Source of the DNA: Corylus avellana
Taxonomy: Eukaryota; Streptophyta; Magnoliopsida; Fagales; Betulaceae
NCBI RefSeq assembly: GCF_901000735.1
Contig: NC_081551.1
Span: 10,263,227-10,327,226 of the forward strand
DNA length: 64,000 bases
Direction of reading: 5' to 3'
The translations under genes were made by a program, and so were the position numbers. The notes below the pieces were generated by a model. It had not been told where the DNA came from. It searched no databases and saw nothing but the letters and a program-made list of their open reading frames with translations. Positions 23,390-34,944 of this stretch are shown piece after piece (position 1 is the stretch's first letter; the number at the start of each line of letters is the position of its first letter).

Positions 23390-25190
23390 AACACGCCTGA
23401 AAGGACTAAAAGCAAGTTAGGTTTCAAAATTTTCATTTTTTCCCCCAAAACGTTTCCTCTCCTCCTCTCCCACGGTGCTCCCTCCCTCCCTTCATCTTTG
23501 GCCGCCGCCACTGAACGCCATCCATGCCACCACCGGTTAAGCCGACCATCCAAAACCGGTCACGTCACCAGCTCGAAATCCGGCCGACCTCTACCCGCCA
23601 CAACAACCGGCGACGCCCACCACCCAAAAACCGGCAAGTCACCAGCTCGAAAATCCGGCCAAACGCCACCACCGGTAATTTTTCTCTCTTATTATCTGGT
23701 TTTTCTCTTGTTTTGGGGAATAGAATCCTGGTTATCATGCTGATTTCGGAAAGCAACCGAGGCTTTCTTGTTGTAGTTTTTTGTTTCTATTTGTTCCTGG
23801 TTTAACACATTTCATAAATTTCTTATCGAAGCAGAAGCAACGCCGACCCGAACCAGTTTCTCTCTCTTTCCCAAATCGCAGGCCACCACGAAGCAGCAGC
23901 GCCGGCCATCCAAAAATTGGCTGGCCGAACACTACCCTAATGGGTAAGAATTTTTGGGTACATTTTGTTTTTCATTGGGGATTATGGGTTTGGTTATAAT
24001 TTTGTGATTTCTTTACTATTTTGATGGAATTTGGATGAATGATTTTTGGATGGAAGGTTGATTTTTGTTGAGTCCTAATTTCCTTGGTCAATGTGTTGAA
24101 TTTTTTGGGAATTTCTCTGTTTAAGCCGAATGGATTTGGGACAAGCTTTCTTCGGTTATTCTTTGGTTTTATTTGGACAAGATCAATCTGCTTCTCTTCT
24201 CAATGGAATTTGTGTTTTTGTGGAACAATAAAAATTGCTTTGTGCTGTGATTTAGGCTTCTACCTCTCCTTCCTAAATTGAAAATTTCTAACGAGTTTGT
24301 TGCGATTGCTACTATATATGTTTTGATTTTTTGGTTTCGGTTTTGGTTTTATTTTAAGAACACAAAATCAAAACAGCACAGAAAAAATCAAAACAGCTAT
24401 ATGTGTTTTGATTTTTTTTTTCACAAATGAAGATTGAAACTATATATGTTAGGAGGAATACAATGAAAAATAAATTTCAAATTATGTAAGTAATTTATTT
24501 TAACTTACCTAGCTCCAAGTTCTTATGGTCAGCCACACGTAGTAACTTTGATCTTCTCAATCAAAAGAATGAAAAACATTGTTGATATAATATTTCTATT
24601 GAGCTGAAATCTATAAGTTTTTGCCCTTGCAGGCATTGTTGATCAACTTCCAAAGATGGCCATTGTTCTATTAATTGATGAAGGCACAATTCCTAATCAT
24701 TGCTAGCTTTGTGACGATATAATAGATTTTTTTATGCTCATCAAGGATGCCATCATAGCAAAAGGCTTGTCAAGGATATTGACGGCTTCATATTTTTATA
24801 TAATTTTGTACCTTGTTGATTTAATTGATTGGTTTAATTGGATATTTGGGCGAAAGGATTTTTTGTATTGCTGAAGGGTTTGTCATTTATTGGTAATCCT
24901 GATAGCTTTGGGAGATGATTTTTTTGTATTGTTGAAGGATTTGAGAATTCCGACTTAATAATAATGGTTTCATATTTATTGTAATGTTGACGGCTTCATA
25001 TTGTTATATAATTTTGTACTTTGTTGATTTAATTGATTGGTTTAACTGGATATTGGTGGGAGATGATTTTGTATTGCTGAACGATTTGGCATTTCTTGGT
25101 AATCCTGACAAGATGCTTTTTCCTCGGTCTCAAAACTTGCTTCTTAAGCATTTAAGTTTAGAACAAGGTGTAAAATTTGATTGAGTGATT
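23390..25190 (+). ncRNA. Possible spliced transcript from the MULE left end
   Basis: A GC-rich leader (23440-23680) with a duplicated segment (gtcaccagctcgaaa at about 23565 and 23638) ends at CCACCACCG before a donor-like GTAATTTTTC. Acceptor TCGCAG at about 23880 opens a short exon (23881-23940) that ends before GTAAGAATTT. Acceptor CCCTTGCAG at about 24632 opens a further exon. Frames joined across these sites are short (roughly 80 residues) with no known domain. It could be a non-coding RNA, a second element gene, or captured host leader sequence. Expression is inferred from the splice signals only. Confidence 0.3.
24778..25112. repeat. Internal duplication in the MULE, period about 208 bp
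   Basis: ttgacggcttcatat, attttgta, ttgttgatttaattgattgg and ttggtaatcctga occur at about 24778-24902 and again at 24986-25110. 25190-26640 holds no recognisable gene. Confidence 0.7.
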
Positions 25191-26639
25191 GTTGAATTGG
25201 AGATGGCACAATTGTGTAGCATTTATATATGTAATCATAATAGATAATACACACGTATATACATCCATCATGTTGCTGTCAAATTCAAAGACAATCTGCG
25301 TATTGATGGTTCAGAGCAAGTCCACCTCCTATCTGCAATCAAAATTGGCATGTAGCTTATTTTTTTCAAGCAGTAAAATGAAGTTTTTAGATGGCTGCTA
25401 AATTAACAATGGCCACTTTGGTAGAACTTACCCATATGGGCTATATCTATGATTGTGGGAGAACCCTGTCAGCCATGTCTTAAATGTATCTAGCATCAAA
25501 ATTTGTTGCACTGGACCTGTGAATTTTTGAAAGAAATTCAAGATTTACAATTATTGTGTGTTAATTTCAATTTACTTAGAAGCTTGTCATCACCCCTTAA
25601 TTCAGAAATATGTGGATGATCTATTGAACCTAAAACTTCTGCCTCTTTATGCATCAACAACCTTAGAAGATTTCACCAACTAATGCACCAGTGCTGGTGG
25701 GAGTTTGTGCTGAAGGCAATTTTGTCTACTTTTCTATACTTCTTTGTTGTCTTCTTGCTCACAGCTCAAGGACACCCGGGCTGCACTTCTCAGTTCCTCA
25801 TGCATGCATCATCTATCTTAAAGCCTAGCATACCACAGTACCATTTGTCGCATTTTCATTTCCTTAATTCTCATTACAAAACAAGTATTACATAATTTCC
25901 AATACACAATACATATTAACACAAACTATTAAAACAAAAAATCAACTTCAAGAAAGGTACATAATTTTTTTTTTTGTTCTATCATCCTCAAAGAGTTACA
26001 ATAAGCAAAACACTAGGAACTATGACAGTTACTTGCAAAACCTTCCAGGTTTTTGCATTTTTTTTTTTTTGCATGTATTTTATTTTTGACATAGCAAGAA
26101 TCATATATATTGAAGGGAAAAACATTATAAGAACCAGAATTATCCAAAACAAATTTACAAGGTAGATTGCCAAAATTAAATCACCATCCGCCTCTACACA
26201 AAAATTTTACATGGTGATCACCTAAAAAATAAAGACACTCCCAACACTAACCCCATCTTATATTACAAAATAAGCCGTGCTATCCAACAATAATTGGAGC
26301 CTGTTGCACCTATGAAGCATATAGAACTCAATACCAATAATGAAAAGAAGGAAAAAGCTATAGTTTATAGTAGAAAGATATTGCAAACAACCAACAGGCT
26401 GTCAACATTAATCTGAATACTAAACTGATAATATTTAGAAGAAAGTACGACTACATCAACAGTAATTGAAGTCATTAGAACCACTAGTAACCTTCTCACT
26501 ATCAACACCCAGAATCATTACACCACAAAAATGGCCAACTAGTCTATACAACACCAAAAAAGTGCCCAAAAAAAAAAAACCGGCGCAATAGCCCCAAAAA
26601 AAGCATTGTAGCTTGCATTCCTTCCATTACAATTACCGT

Positions 26640-26911
26640 TCCAATAGCTCAGGTGGCCACATATCCTACAAAATTATGATCAAGATGTCAAATGACAAAA
26701 TAAACCAAATCTCATGAAATAATTATTTATTTTTATTTTTAATACCTGAGTACTTGCACTCTCTTGAGTTTCAAAACATCACAAGGAGCTTCAAATAAAT
26801 ACGAAACATCATCTCCATGGGAAGTCTTTAAGTAAGTAAATGTTTTACGTGGTGCAACAAAAAAAAAAGTAAAAATGTTAAGAAATGCACAAAATGTTTT
26901 AATAATAATAA
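26640..26911 (-). other. Possible downstream exons of the transposase gene
   Basis: A minus-strand open stretch at about 26845-26755 (including GDDVSYLFEAPCDVLKLKRV) ends at a donor-like AG-GTATTAAAA. A matching acceptor TTTTGTAG lies near 26668. It may be a spliced C-terminal extension, an alternative 3' end, or untranslated sequence. The junction from the main exon is not certain. Confidence 0.3.
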
Positions 26912-29382
26912 TTAAGCACTTGGGGAAGGAAAGTAAGTAACCTTATTTTTTCGTTTCCTCTGAATGGGATTAGTGTTACATGCCTCATTGTTTTTTCTTT
27001 GTGATTTCTTCATTGTCGCTTTTTCCACCGCAGACATCTTCCTTTTATGCGGTAACTTTCCTCTTTTTTTAGCTACAATAGGACTATGAACCTCATCACC
27101 ATCTACCGCCAACTCAACATTATCAATGGACTCATTACATGTTAAAGATACACCTGGAAGTGCAAGAGAAGGTGGATTGGGTTCACAACTTGAAGCACGT
27201 AATTCCTTGGTCAACATATCAATATGCATCCAAACTTTTGTGTAGTGATCTACGTTTCTTGCAGCGACCTCTGCTAATGTATGCATACCTTTGCACAAGC
27301 TGTCATATCTTTGTACTTCGGGGTTAGCACTCAAAGCATCAAAACTACATTTAATTAAAGTATATCTTCGCTTCACATCCTTCCTCCAACGGTCAAGATA
27401 ATATTTGGGGGGCAAAGATGTAATGTATGTGCACACAATAGAGCAAAGATGTGTCTGCATAAGATGCCTCTTGAGTCAAAGGAGTCACATGTGCATTTTA
27501 CTTCAAATTCATCTCCATCTTCATTGAAGTAGACAACATATGGTACTACTTTCACGTATGCATCTTCAACTACTTCATTTTGAACTTTTACCTGTTCAGT
27601 CACTTGGTAGGTGCAAATTGCACCCTCTTTAGTCAAAAGGGAGATAGTACAATAAATTCTGCTTATTATCTCAGGCTGAACTTCTTTGAATTTGGTAATG
27701 GTGTAAACTTTTTCAAATTTTTCCTCAAAAGGATAGAAGGTTACACATGGAAGCTTAGTATTAAAAGACTTGAAATCTGCAAGACTCTCATTCTCAACCT
27801 TCTTCCACAAAGCAAGATCATATTGGTCAACAAATTGCTTCAAAGTGGTAGACGGACGCACATAGCCATCGAAAAAGGCATTCATACTTTCACTCCGCTG
27901 TGTACTTCTCATACCAGCCCAAAACACACCTTTTAGATATGCCGGTACCCAAAAAGCCCGCTCATTATATAACCGGCGCAACCAATCATGGTCCTTAAGG
28001 TCATAACTATCTAGTAGACTTTGCCATCCTACCTCAAAGTCACCACATGTTTGAGACTCATAAACACATTTATGTATGGCACTCTTAATGGCAGAATAAT
28101 TTTTATATGATTTAAACTTGTCTGGAATTTTTTTCAAAATGTGCCATAGACAATATCTGTGTCGGATTCCTGGGAAAACTCTTGCGATTGCATTTTTCAT
28201 AGCCCGATCTTGATCTGTTATAATTGCAATTGGCGCTCGGCCGTTCATGCAATTCAACCAGTTTCGAAACAACCATACAAAATTTTCTGTATCCTCACTA
28301 GATATTAATGCTGCCCCAAAAAGTATTGACTGACCATGGTGGTTCACTCCCACAAACGGAGCAAATGGCATACCGTATTTGTTAGTCAAGTATGTCGTGT
28401 CAAATGTCACGACATCCCCAAAACTTTCATACGATGCCCTACTTCTTGCATCAATCCAAAACACATTTTTCAACCTAGAATCATCATCAGAATCAACTGC
28501 AAAGTAGAAACCACTATCGGTTGCTTGCATCTTATTCAAATAGTCTAGAAGTGCTTTAGCACCTCCTTGGCCAAGCCGAATGTGTCTTTCCTTGTTAATA
28601 AAGTTTCTGCAATCTTTTTCTATAAAAGGAAGATTCTCATACCCCCCAGCTTCAACAGCAAGAGAGTTAAAACTTTGACTTAGTCCAATCCCAGATATAT
28701 CATTTACTATAATCTTTCTTCTCACGTTAGAATTCAAATTCCTATTGCATTTATAATATCTTCCCTTGTTTGGACTTAAATCATGATTGTGGTCACCAAT
28801 TACACTAGTCACATGCCACTTTGTTTCAACCAACTTTGCATTCAATTTCGCCTTGCAATCCGTTTTTATTGTGGGATTTGGCTTATTTGTCGTGGGTTGT
28901 GGCTTGCCTTGACGCCCACATGCAAGGGTGACACGTGTCTCTTTTCCAGTGATTTTTTCTTTAGTAATTTTTTTGATTATCACCCCAAAACCTCTTTTCC
29001 GACCAAACTGCCTATAATATGAGAAAAGTTCGTCTATGGAGCTAAACGTCATACCTCGCTGAGGTTGCTCAACATTTTCGTCTTCACTTACGAGCTTCCA
29101 CTCAGACTTGCCCTTGCCCTTGCCATTATTGTTGTCCTCATCCCTTATAGTTTCATTTCCATCTACAACACACAAAAAAAATAAATAAACAAACAAACAA
29201 ACCAAGATGCGTATATAATAAAATTCAACAAAACATCATTCAACAAATGAAGCATAAAATGTACGAATGAGAGAAGAAGAGCCTAACAAACCATTTTCAA
29301 GGACAATTTCAGAGGGCAGATCATCACCAACACGAATATGTGTACGTAAGTTGTCATCTTCACATTCATTTTCCGAGTCCAT
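26912..29382 (-). CDS. FAR1-RELATED-type MULE transposase, with a probable frameshift after the SWIM motif
   Basis: Nuclear transposase expected to bind the element ends and cut and paste the DNA. Exon 1 runs from ATG at 29382 (TAG directly upstream in frame) to 29292 and ends before GTTTGT. Exon 2 starts at 29162 after TTGTAG, keeping frame as EN-DGNETIRDE. Domains in order are: FAR1 DNA-binding zinc-finger region (from about YYRQFGRKRGF to DHNHDLSP), MULE catalytic domain with FDTTY, ITDQDRAM and QRSESMN supplying the acidic triad, and SWIM finger CTCDSF-X5-LCRH. At about 27415-27440 the frame shifts by one base: the expected continuation LPPKYYLDRWRKDVKRRYTL lies in another frame and runs open to 26912, with a Lys/Arg-rich nuclear-signal-like tail. 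Unshifted reading stops at 27373. Length (about 750 residues joined) fits the family. A domesticated host FRS gene is excluded by its place inside the TIRs. Confidence 0.85.
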
Positions 29383-30587
29383 CTAGTAGTTATTACAAGA
29401 AAAAATTCAAATTAGAAACATGAACTCAAAGCATGAAAAACATGAACTCAATGGTCCAAAACCCTCCAAAATTAGCATTGAATCTTCGACCCAACTCCAC
29501 AAAAAATGGAGCTCAAGTGCCCTCTTTGGTATGTTTTGCTTATGTTTTTGTTTTTGTTTTTTGTTTTTTTTTTTCTTTCACATTTTTCTTTTTGTGATTG
29601 GTTTTGGGTTTGTTCGTTAATGCTCTGATTGGTAGCTTAGAAAATCCATGGCTGAAAGATAAACAATTTTTTGGGTAGCGCGAATCCTTTTTTCTTATTT
29701 CTTGGTTCACATTCTAGAAGAGAAATTGGATTATAATCTTATGCTATTGCTTGGCTACAGAAGGGAAAGCAATTTCAAATTCATTTTTTAAAAGGCCGTA
29801 ATCTTATGCTATTGTTCAGTTTAGGTACAATTTTCGTTTGTTTTAAAAGGTCCCATTAAAAAAATTACATATTCTTTGCTTTGCATTCGTATGCACAATT
29901 GCATCCCATCATTGGTTTGGTAATTTTTATCTAATGACATTTAATCTGTTTTCTCAGGCACTGTGGTTGATACTAAAATGTGTCATCCAACAGAATTTGA
30001 TTTCTATCTATGCAGCCATGCTGGTATTTAGGTAAACATTTATACTTGGTTGCAGAGGATATAATATTCCAAAGACTTTTTAGTATGTAACTTGAAAGTT
30101 GATGAATAGTGATGTAGTCCAAACATTTGAAGAGGAATCTTATCAAACACCTTTGTTCAATTGCTCATTTACACAAAATGCATTTGTCCCGTGGCACTTG
30201 ATATATTTACTTTTTATATGTTGAGAAAACTAGTTTCTTACCAGGGAAAAGGCCATGGAGGGCGGCAGCACTGCTGCTTCGTGGTGGCCGGTGCACTGGA
30301 TTGCGGCGGCCGGTGGTTTGGGAGAGAGGGAGAAACTGGGTTCAAGTTGACTCTCCATAAGTAACTGTGGTGGTTGGCGGCGCTTCGTAGCCAGTGAATA
30401 GTGTGGCCGGCGGTGGTGGATAGTGGTGGCAGCCGGTTGTGGTGGTGGGTAGGAGGAGGCAGGAGAAATTGAGAGAGATAGGGGCGGGAGATTTTGGGGG
30501 TAACAGTAAAAGTGGGATTTTGGGGGGTAATAGTGAAAGTGAAAGTGAAAGTGTGCGTGTGAGTGTAGTTTTTAATTTTTTTTTTTT

Positions 30588-30679
30588 TTTTTAATAAAAA
30601 TGCTGGTTAACCCAGGTTGGGTTAACCAGCATTTCTTGCGGACAGCTTCTGCAAGAAATGCTGCTGAATAGCATTACCC
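30588..30679. repeat. MULE right terminal inverted repeat
   Basis: Inverted copy of 23280-23371 with about three substitutions, one of which weakens the outer hairpin (TTGCAG for TTGCGG). 30240-30560, just inside, is GC-rich and probably holds the transposase promoter and leader. An acceptor-like CTACTAG directly abuts the start codon at 29382, suggesting an intron in the leader. Confidence 0.9.
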
Positions 30680-30689
30680 ATTTGTACAC
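30680..30689. repeat. Target site duplication of the MULE, right
   Basis: ATTTGTACAC, identical to 23270-23279. Confidence 0.95.
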
Positions 30690-31095
30690 AGACCATGCAC
30701 GTCATCTATCTCCAATAATAATGATTTATTTAACTCACCAAAAATAAAAAAATTTGTAAGTTCAAATAACAAGTTTAAAAATGACATGTATTACATAGGA
30801 GCGTTGGGCTTACTAATAAATTTTACAAAAAAAATTTACAAATTAATGTGGTATAATATGATTAAAAATGAGATAAATTTAAATTTTGAGAATCTCAATC
30901 ATATTGTGCCAATTAGTTTGCAATTTTTTTTTTTATAAAATTTGTTTGTAAGCTTAATACTTTTTTATATTATATAGAAGAACAAAAAGAATAATAATCT
31001 ACGTACAAGAGTTTCTCTTAGTAAAACTGATTGCTGGAATGATTGGAGCTGGGCAGCGATGGCAACTCTATGGCCTGACAGACACTCTAAGAGAG

Positions 31096-31443
31096 GGATA
31101 AAGATCCCTCATATTATAGGTAGAATAAGACCCTCATATTGTTCATCCTGGCCATTCATTTTCATCTAACAACCCACACCACACCATATGTCCCACTAAA
31201 ACTTATATAATAAAATATTATTTAACTTTTAAAAAGCAAATAGAAATAGAAATAATCAAAAATTAAAATCAAATTAAAAAATTTAAAAAAAAAAAAAAAA
31301 AAAACTAGGGTGGCCGGATATTTTATTATATAAGTTTGAGTGGGACACGTGGCATAGTGTGGGCTGTTGGATGAAAATGGATGATCAAGATGAACGATAT
31401 GAGAGTCTCATATTCTCCCTCTAATATGAGGGAATTTGGATCC
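31096..31443. mobile_element. Fold-back MITE, internally deleted copy (module C)
   Basis: 348 bp between perfect 9-bp duplications CTAAGAGAG (31087-31095 and 31444-31452). The inverted repeats match those of 20163-20680, but the central palindrome is reduced to a poly-A tract and a short agggtggccgg scrap. Confidence 0.8.
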
Positions 31444-33557
31444 CTAAGAGAGAGAGAGAGAGAGAGATGGAGAGATGGGGAGAAAATTAATTAAGAGAGG
31501 AGGGCAATAGCTGGGACGTCTTGTCTCTCTCCTCCCTCTCATTAATAGAAATGACATCATGCATGAAAGTGACTAGGGGCGGGATTAGAAAATTTTGTTT
31601 GGGGTGGCCGGAGCTAAACGTCGGTTTGGGTTTATGAATTCAAAAAGTCCGATTGAAAAATAACGATTTTAAAATTTATGATTTGACAACACAATTTTTA
31701 AGAAAACAATTGAGTGTTTGGTAAAATCATAATTTTGTTTGACGATCACAATTTAGCTTTTAAAATAATGTGTTGCCTGCAACATGAAAACACAGTTATA
31801 TTTCTATATTTTCTAAATCGTATTTTTTTTATAAACACACTCTCAAATGATATACTTTTTATGTTTACTTTAAAAATCACACTCTCAAACACACTTTCTC
31901 TTTTAAGTTCTTTAATATCACTGTTTTCAATAATAGAAACATGCGTGAAGAGTACTACAAATTAAAGTTAAATCAAGATGGACCAAAATCCTTAAAATAA
32001 TGAACATGGCATTGAAATATTAAGATTTCAAATATGTCTTTTCCTTTGGGAAAGATTGATAAGAGATTAAAATTTGAATAGTTAGTAGGAAAATAAAGAT
32101 TTGGAGCAGACACATATTATATGAAAAAAAAAAAAAAAAAAAAAAAAAAGAAGAAGAAGATTATACGTGAGTCTGATTGGTGGGCCTCATTGCTCATTGG
32201 GCTAGTGATGAGCCATTTGAGGCATCAGAGAGTGCCCAAATTGACGGAAAATTTGGGGTGGGCTAAGACAAAATCTTGGGGGGTAAAGACAAAAACTTGC
32301 AGGGGCCCTTCATGTAAAATTGCTATGGTATAAAAATTTCAAAAATTTTAGGTGTTGCCATGATCCCCCAACCTACAACGTGGATCCGCCACTTGAAGTT
32401 GACATCGTTTAACAGTAAATAAAGTCACCCCAAACACCTCGTTTACTATTAAACTACGTGTTTTTAAAAAATGAAGTCGTTTGAACAATAAACAACTTCA
32501 TTTTTTATTGTCCTTTATTGTTTAAACGAAGTCTATTATCAAAAGTGACATCGTTTAAAAAGGAAACGATTTCATTTTTTTAAGTTTATAACATTTATAA
32601 CGTTTATATATATATATAAGCAATGTAAAAATAATGTTTTTGTGCCGTTTATATGAAACAACAAAAACAAAAATGACATAAAATATTGTGTTTTTTGTGG
32701 TATACCCCTTGAACAAAAAATGAAATTAATTTGTAGGGTTTAACACATACCCGTCATAGATGACACGTTAGAATCAGTACTTGTCAGATCATGTTACATC
32801 ATGTTGGAGCAAATAAGTCAAGAAACGCTTGGAAAAATTACGCATTAAGACCCGTATTGACGACGCACTCCCGACGACCATTGCTTTAAACTTTCAAGTC
32901 CTATTCCAGAAAAATAATGGGAAGAAAATTTGGATGAAGATAAATGATTACTGCTTGGAAATTAAATTCGAGAATTGAAAGTGGTGGAAGATTTGAAACC
33001 AAGTCAATTGAATCAATGGTGGATGGAAGAAATGGCCCTCCACTTACCATTTTGTCCAACTCTAATTATGTGTTCGAAACCAAGTCACTTGAGTGGTGGA
33101 TGGAAGAAATGGCCCTCCACTTACCATTTTATCCGACTCTAATTATGTGTTAGAAGAATTTTCGACACGGTGTGTGCTTTTTGGGGCCTTCTTGATCTTC
33201 AATACTTATTCCAAATACCTATAAAATAACATAATCATCAAAGATCCGCCGAGGAAAATCTAATGTCTAAATCAGTTTCCGAAAGAAATATTATAGGAGT
33301 AATTGAGCTCTAATCCATAATTTCTGGTATTAGAGAGTGTAATTTTGTACCTTGTATAGGGGCCAATTTATAGGCTTGGAGAGTTGAGGTAAACTTGAAC
33401 TAGTTTCTCTTATTTTAGTTGACTTGGGGTTCCTGAGAGTTGTAATTAGACTTGGGCTCATACTTCCTTGTAGACTTGGAGTAGGATTCCAATAGAGTAC
33501 TGCTTGGACTATATCTACTATATCTCTTGCTATTTAATTAATAGCTCTTGCTATTTA

Positions 33558-34060
33558 GGCTCCGTTTACTTTGACGTAAAATGGTTTCTAGAAAATGATT
33601 TCCGTATTTTACGGTGTTTACTTCGACGGAAAATAGTAGTCAACGGAAAGCATTTTCCTTTTGACCGAAAATTTTTCTTTAATTTTTGGAAAATGGTTTA
33701 CGGTTTTCAAAATCGTAAATCATTTTCCGATTGTAAGCATTTCATTCTTAAATCGATGGACCTTGTCAAGACCCGCCCAAAACCTTGCCGGAACTTGACC
33801 AGGACTCGCCCAGGACCCGCTCGGGACCACGCCAAGACCTGCCTGGGACTTGACCAGGACCGGACCGGGACCTACCCGGGACTTGACTGAAACTTGCTCG
33901 TGACTTGCCCGACACCTGCCTGAGATTTGACCGGGATTTGCCCGGGACACCACCGGGACCTGCCCAGGACTTGACTTGGACCCCGCCCCAAACTTTTAAA
34001 CATTAGAGATCGAATTGAAAATCGCCCTCAAACTTTAGGAGGTAAAATGTAATTTTTCCT
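33558..34060. mobile_element. MITE-like insertion with GGCTCCGTTTACTTTGACG end
   Basis: Interrupts module C at a point where A and B continue. The left part repeats tttcgacggaaaat/ttgacgtaaaatgg motifs, typical of MITEs starting with GGCTCCGTTT. The minisatellite at 33765-33988 lies inside. No matching right terminus was found, so the right limit is approximate and the element may be truncated. Confidence 0.45.
33765..33988. repeat. GC-rich minisatellite
   Basis: About 220 bp of irregular repeats 10-20 bp long around gggacttgac, caggacc and ctgcc. It is sharply GC-richer than its AT-rich surroundings. Open frames on both strands here are a by-product of the repeat. Confidence 0.8.
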
Positions 34061-34149
34061 AAATAAAAACTCTATTAGTATAATATTTACATGCAATATT
34101 AATATATATGCATGTGTGCCACCTGAGGTCTTCTTATAGAAGATTTATT

Positions 34150-34660
34150 CTGACAGCTAACCATTGAGCAACTCGGCCATTGACAATTTAACTAATTAAG
34201 TTGTGCATGTTTATCAAGTTACTACTTCCATCCAAAAAAAACACAACAATTATGTTACGGCGTGAATTAGGAAAATGATTCCTTTTTTTTTCATAATCTT
34301 TTTCTCATCTTATTTTTCAAAATTACTATTGCATATATAAACCCCACCAAATTTAATTGTAATTTATTAAAATGAGATGTCGTATAACATTTTTCTGTGG
34401 ACCATCTCTATTCCGCATGTACGTGATACCACCGCCTCATAGATGAGGCATTAGCATCACTTGTCAGATCATGTCACGTTATGCCATCTGTTCTATTATG
34501 GAAAATTAAAATGCCAATTGGATTATCTAGTATCCCATTGAGTCAAGAGTTGGAACAATTAGTCAAGAAACGCTTGGATAACGCATCAAAGAATGGAAAA
34601 ATAACTAACGACGACCATTGCTTTCAACTTTCAAGTCTTCCACAAAAATAATGCACTAAA
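34150..34660 (+). promoter_or_regulatory. Partial module copy upstream of the lectin receptor kinase
   Basis: Matches modules A, B and C in order: actcggccattgacaattta (34172), gttgtgcatgtttatcaag (34200), tgtcagatcatg (34461), agtcaagaaacgcttgga (34561), cgacgaccattgcttt (34610). The similarity ends about 285 bp before the start codon. The modules therefore contain what is, here, the distal promoter of a real gene. Promoter function is inferred from position. Confidence 0.5.
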
Positions 34661-34944
34661 AAATATCCTAGTTTGAAAATTTTTTCTTCCAACAAGCGGT
34701 CCTCCTAGCTCGTACCATTTCCACAGATTCATAGTGAAAAACTATTTGTTCGCATGTAGCCTCCTTGAACGCAGACCAGTTCCACTATTATTGACTTCTT
34801 GTGAAATTTGATAAGTCAATGAGTCCAGTTTTGCTAGTGTTCACATGGATTGGGGTTCATTGTTTTATTTATATATACTCTTCTGTTGTACGTTTGTAAC
34901 CAAAGGGGATAAAGGAAACAAAGACAATTATTCTCCATTCACTA

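Larger units (their letters stand above)
23280..30679 (-). mobile_element. Complete Mutator-like element (MULE), 7,400 bp, FAR1/FRS-type transposase
   Basis: The ends are about 90-bp inverted repeats beginning GGGTAATG(T/C)TATTCAGC with only three differences. The target duplication is perfect at 10 bp, and unoccupied paralogous sites exist in two neighbouring modules. The element carries a FAR1-type transposase gene reading leftwards from the right end. A possible spliced transcript reads rightwards from the left end. Both terminal regions are GC-richer than the interior. The near-identity of the termini and the largely open transposase point to a recent insertion. The transposase has a probable single-base frameshift, so this copy may not be autonomous. 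Confidence 0.93.
22816..33557. repeat. Tandem module C, split by the MULE
   Basis: Third copy of the module: 22816-23279 and 30680-33557, continuous once the 7.4-kb element and one target duplication are removed. It contains the fold-back MITE (31096-31443), the CACTA-like remnant (to about 32700) and an internal tandem duplication of about 75 bp (32990-33150, shared gatggaagaaatggccctcc). It breaks off at 33557 where a MITE-like sequence begins. Confidence 0.75.

Noticed and set aside
26912..29382. Domesticated host FAR1/FRS transcription factor gene
   Set aside because: It lies within clear TIRs and a target duplication with paralogous empty sites, so it is the element's own transposase.
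33504..33953. Open frames with repeated Pro/Arg/Gly-type units on both strands
   Set aside because: They are produced by the GC-rich minisatellite; there is no start context or domain, and modules A and B lack it.
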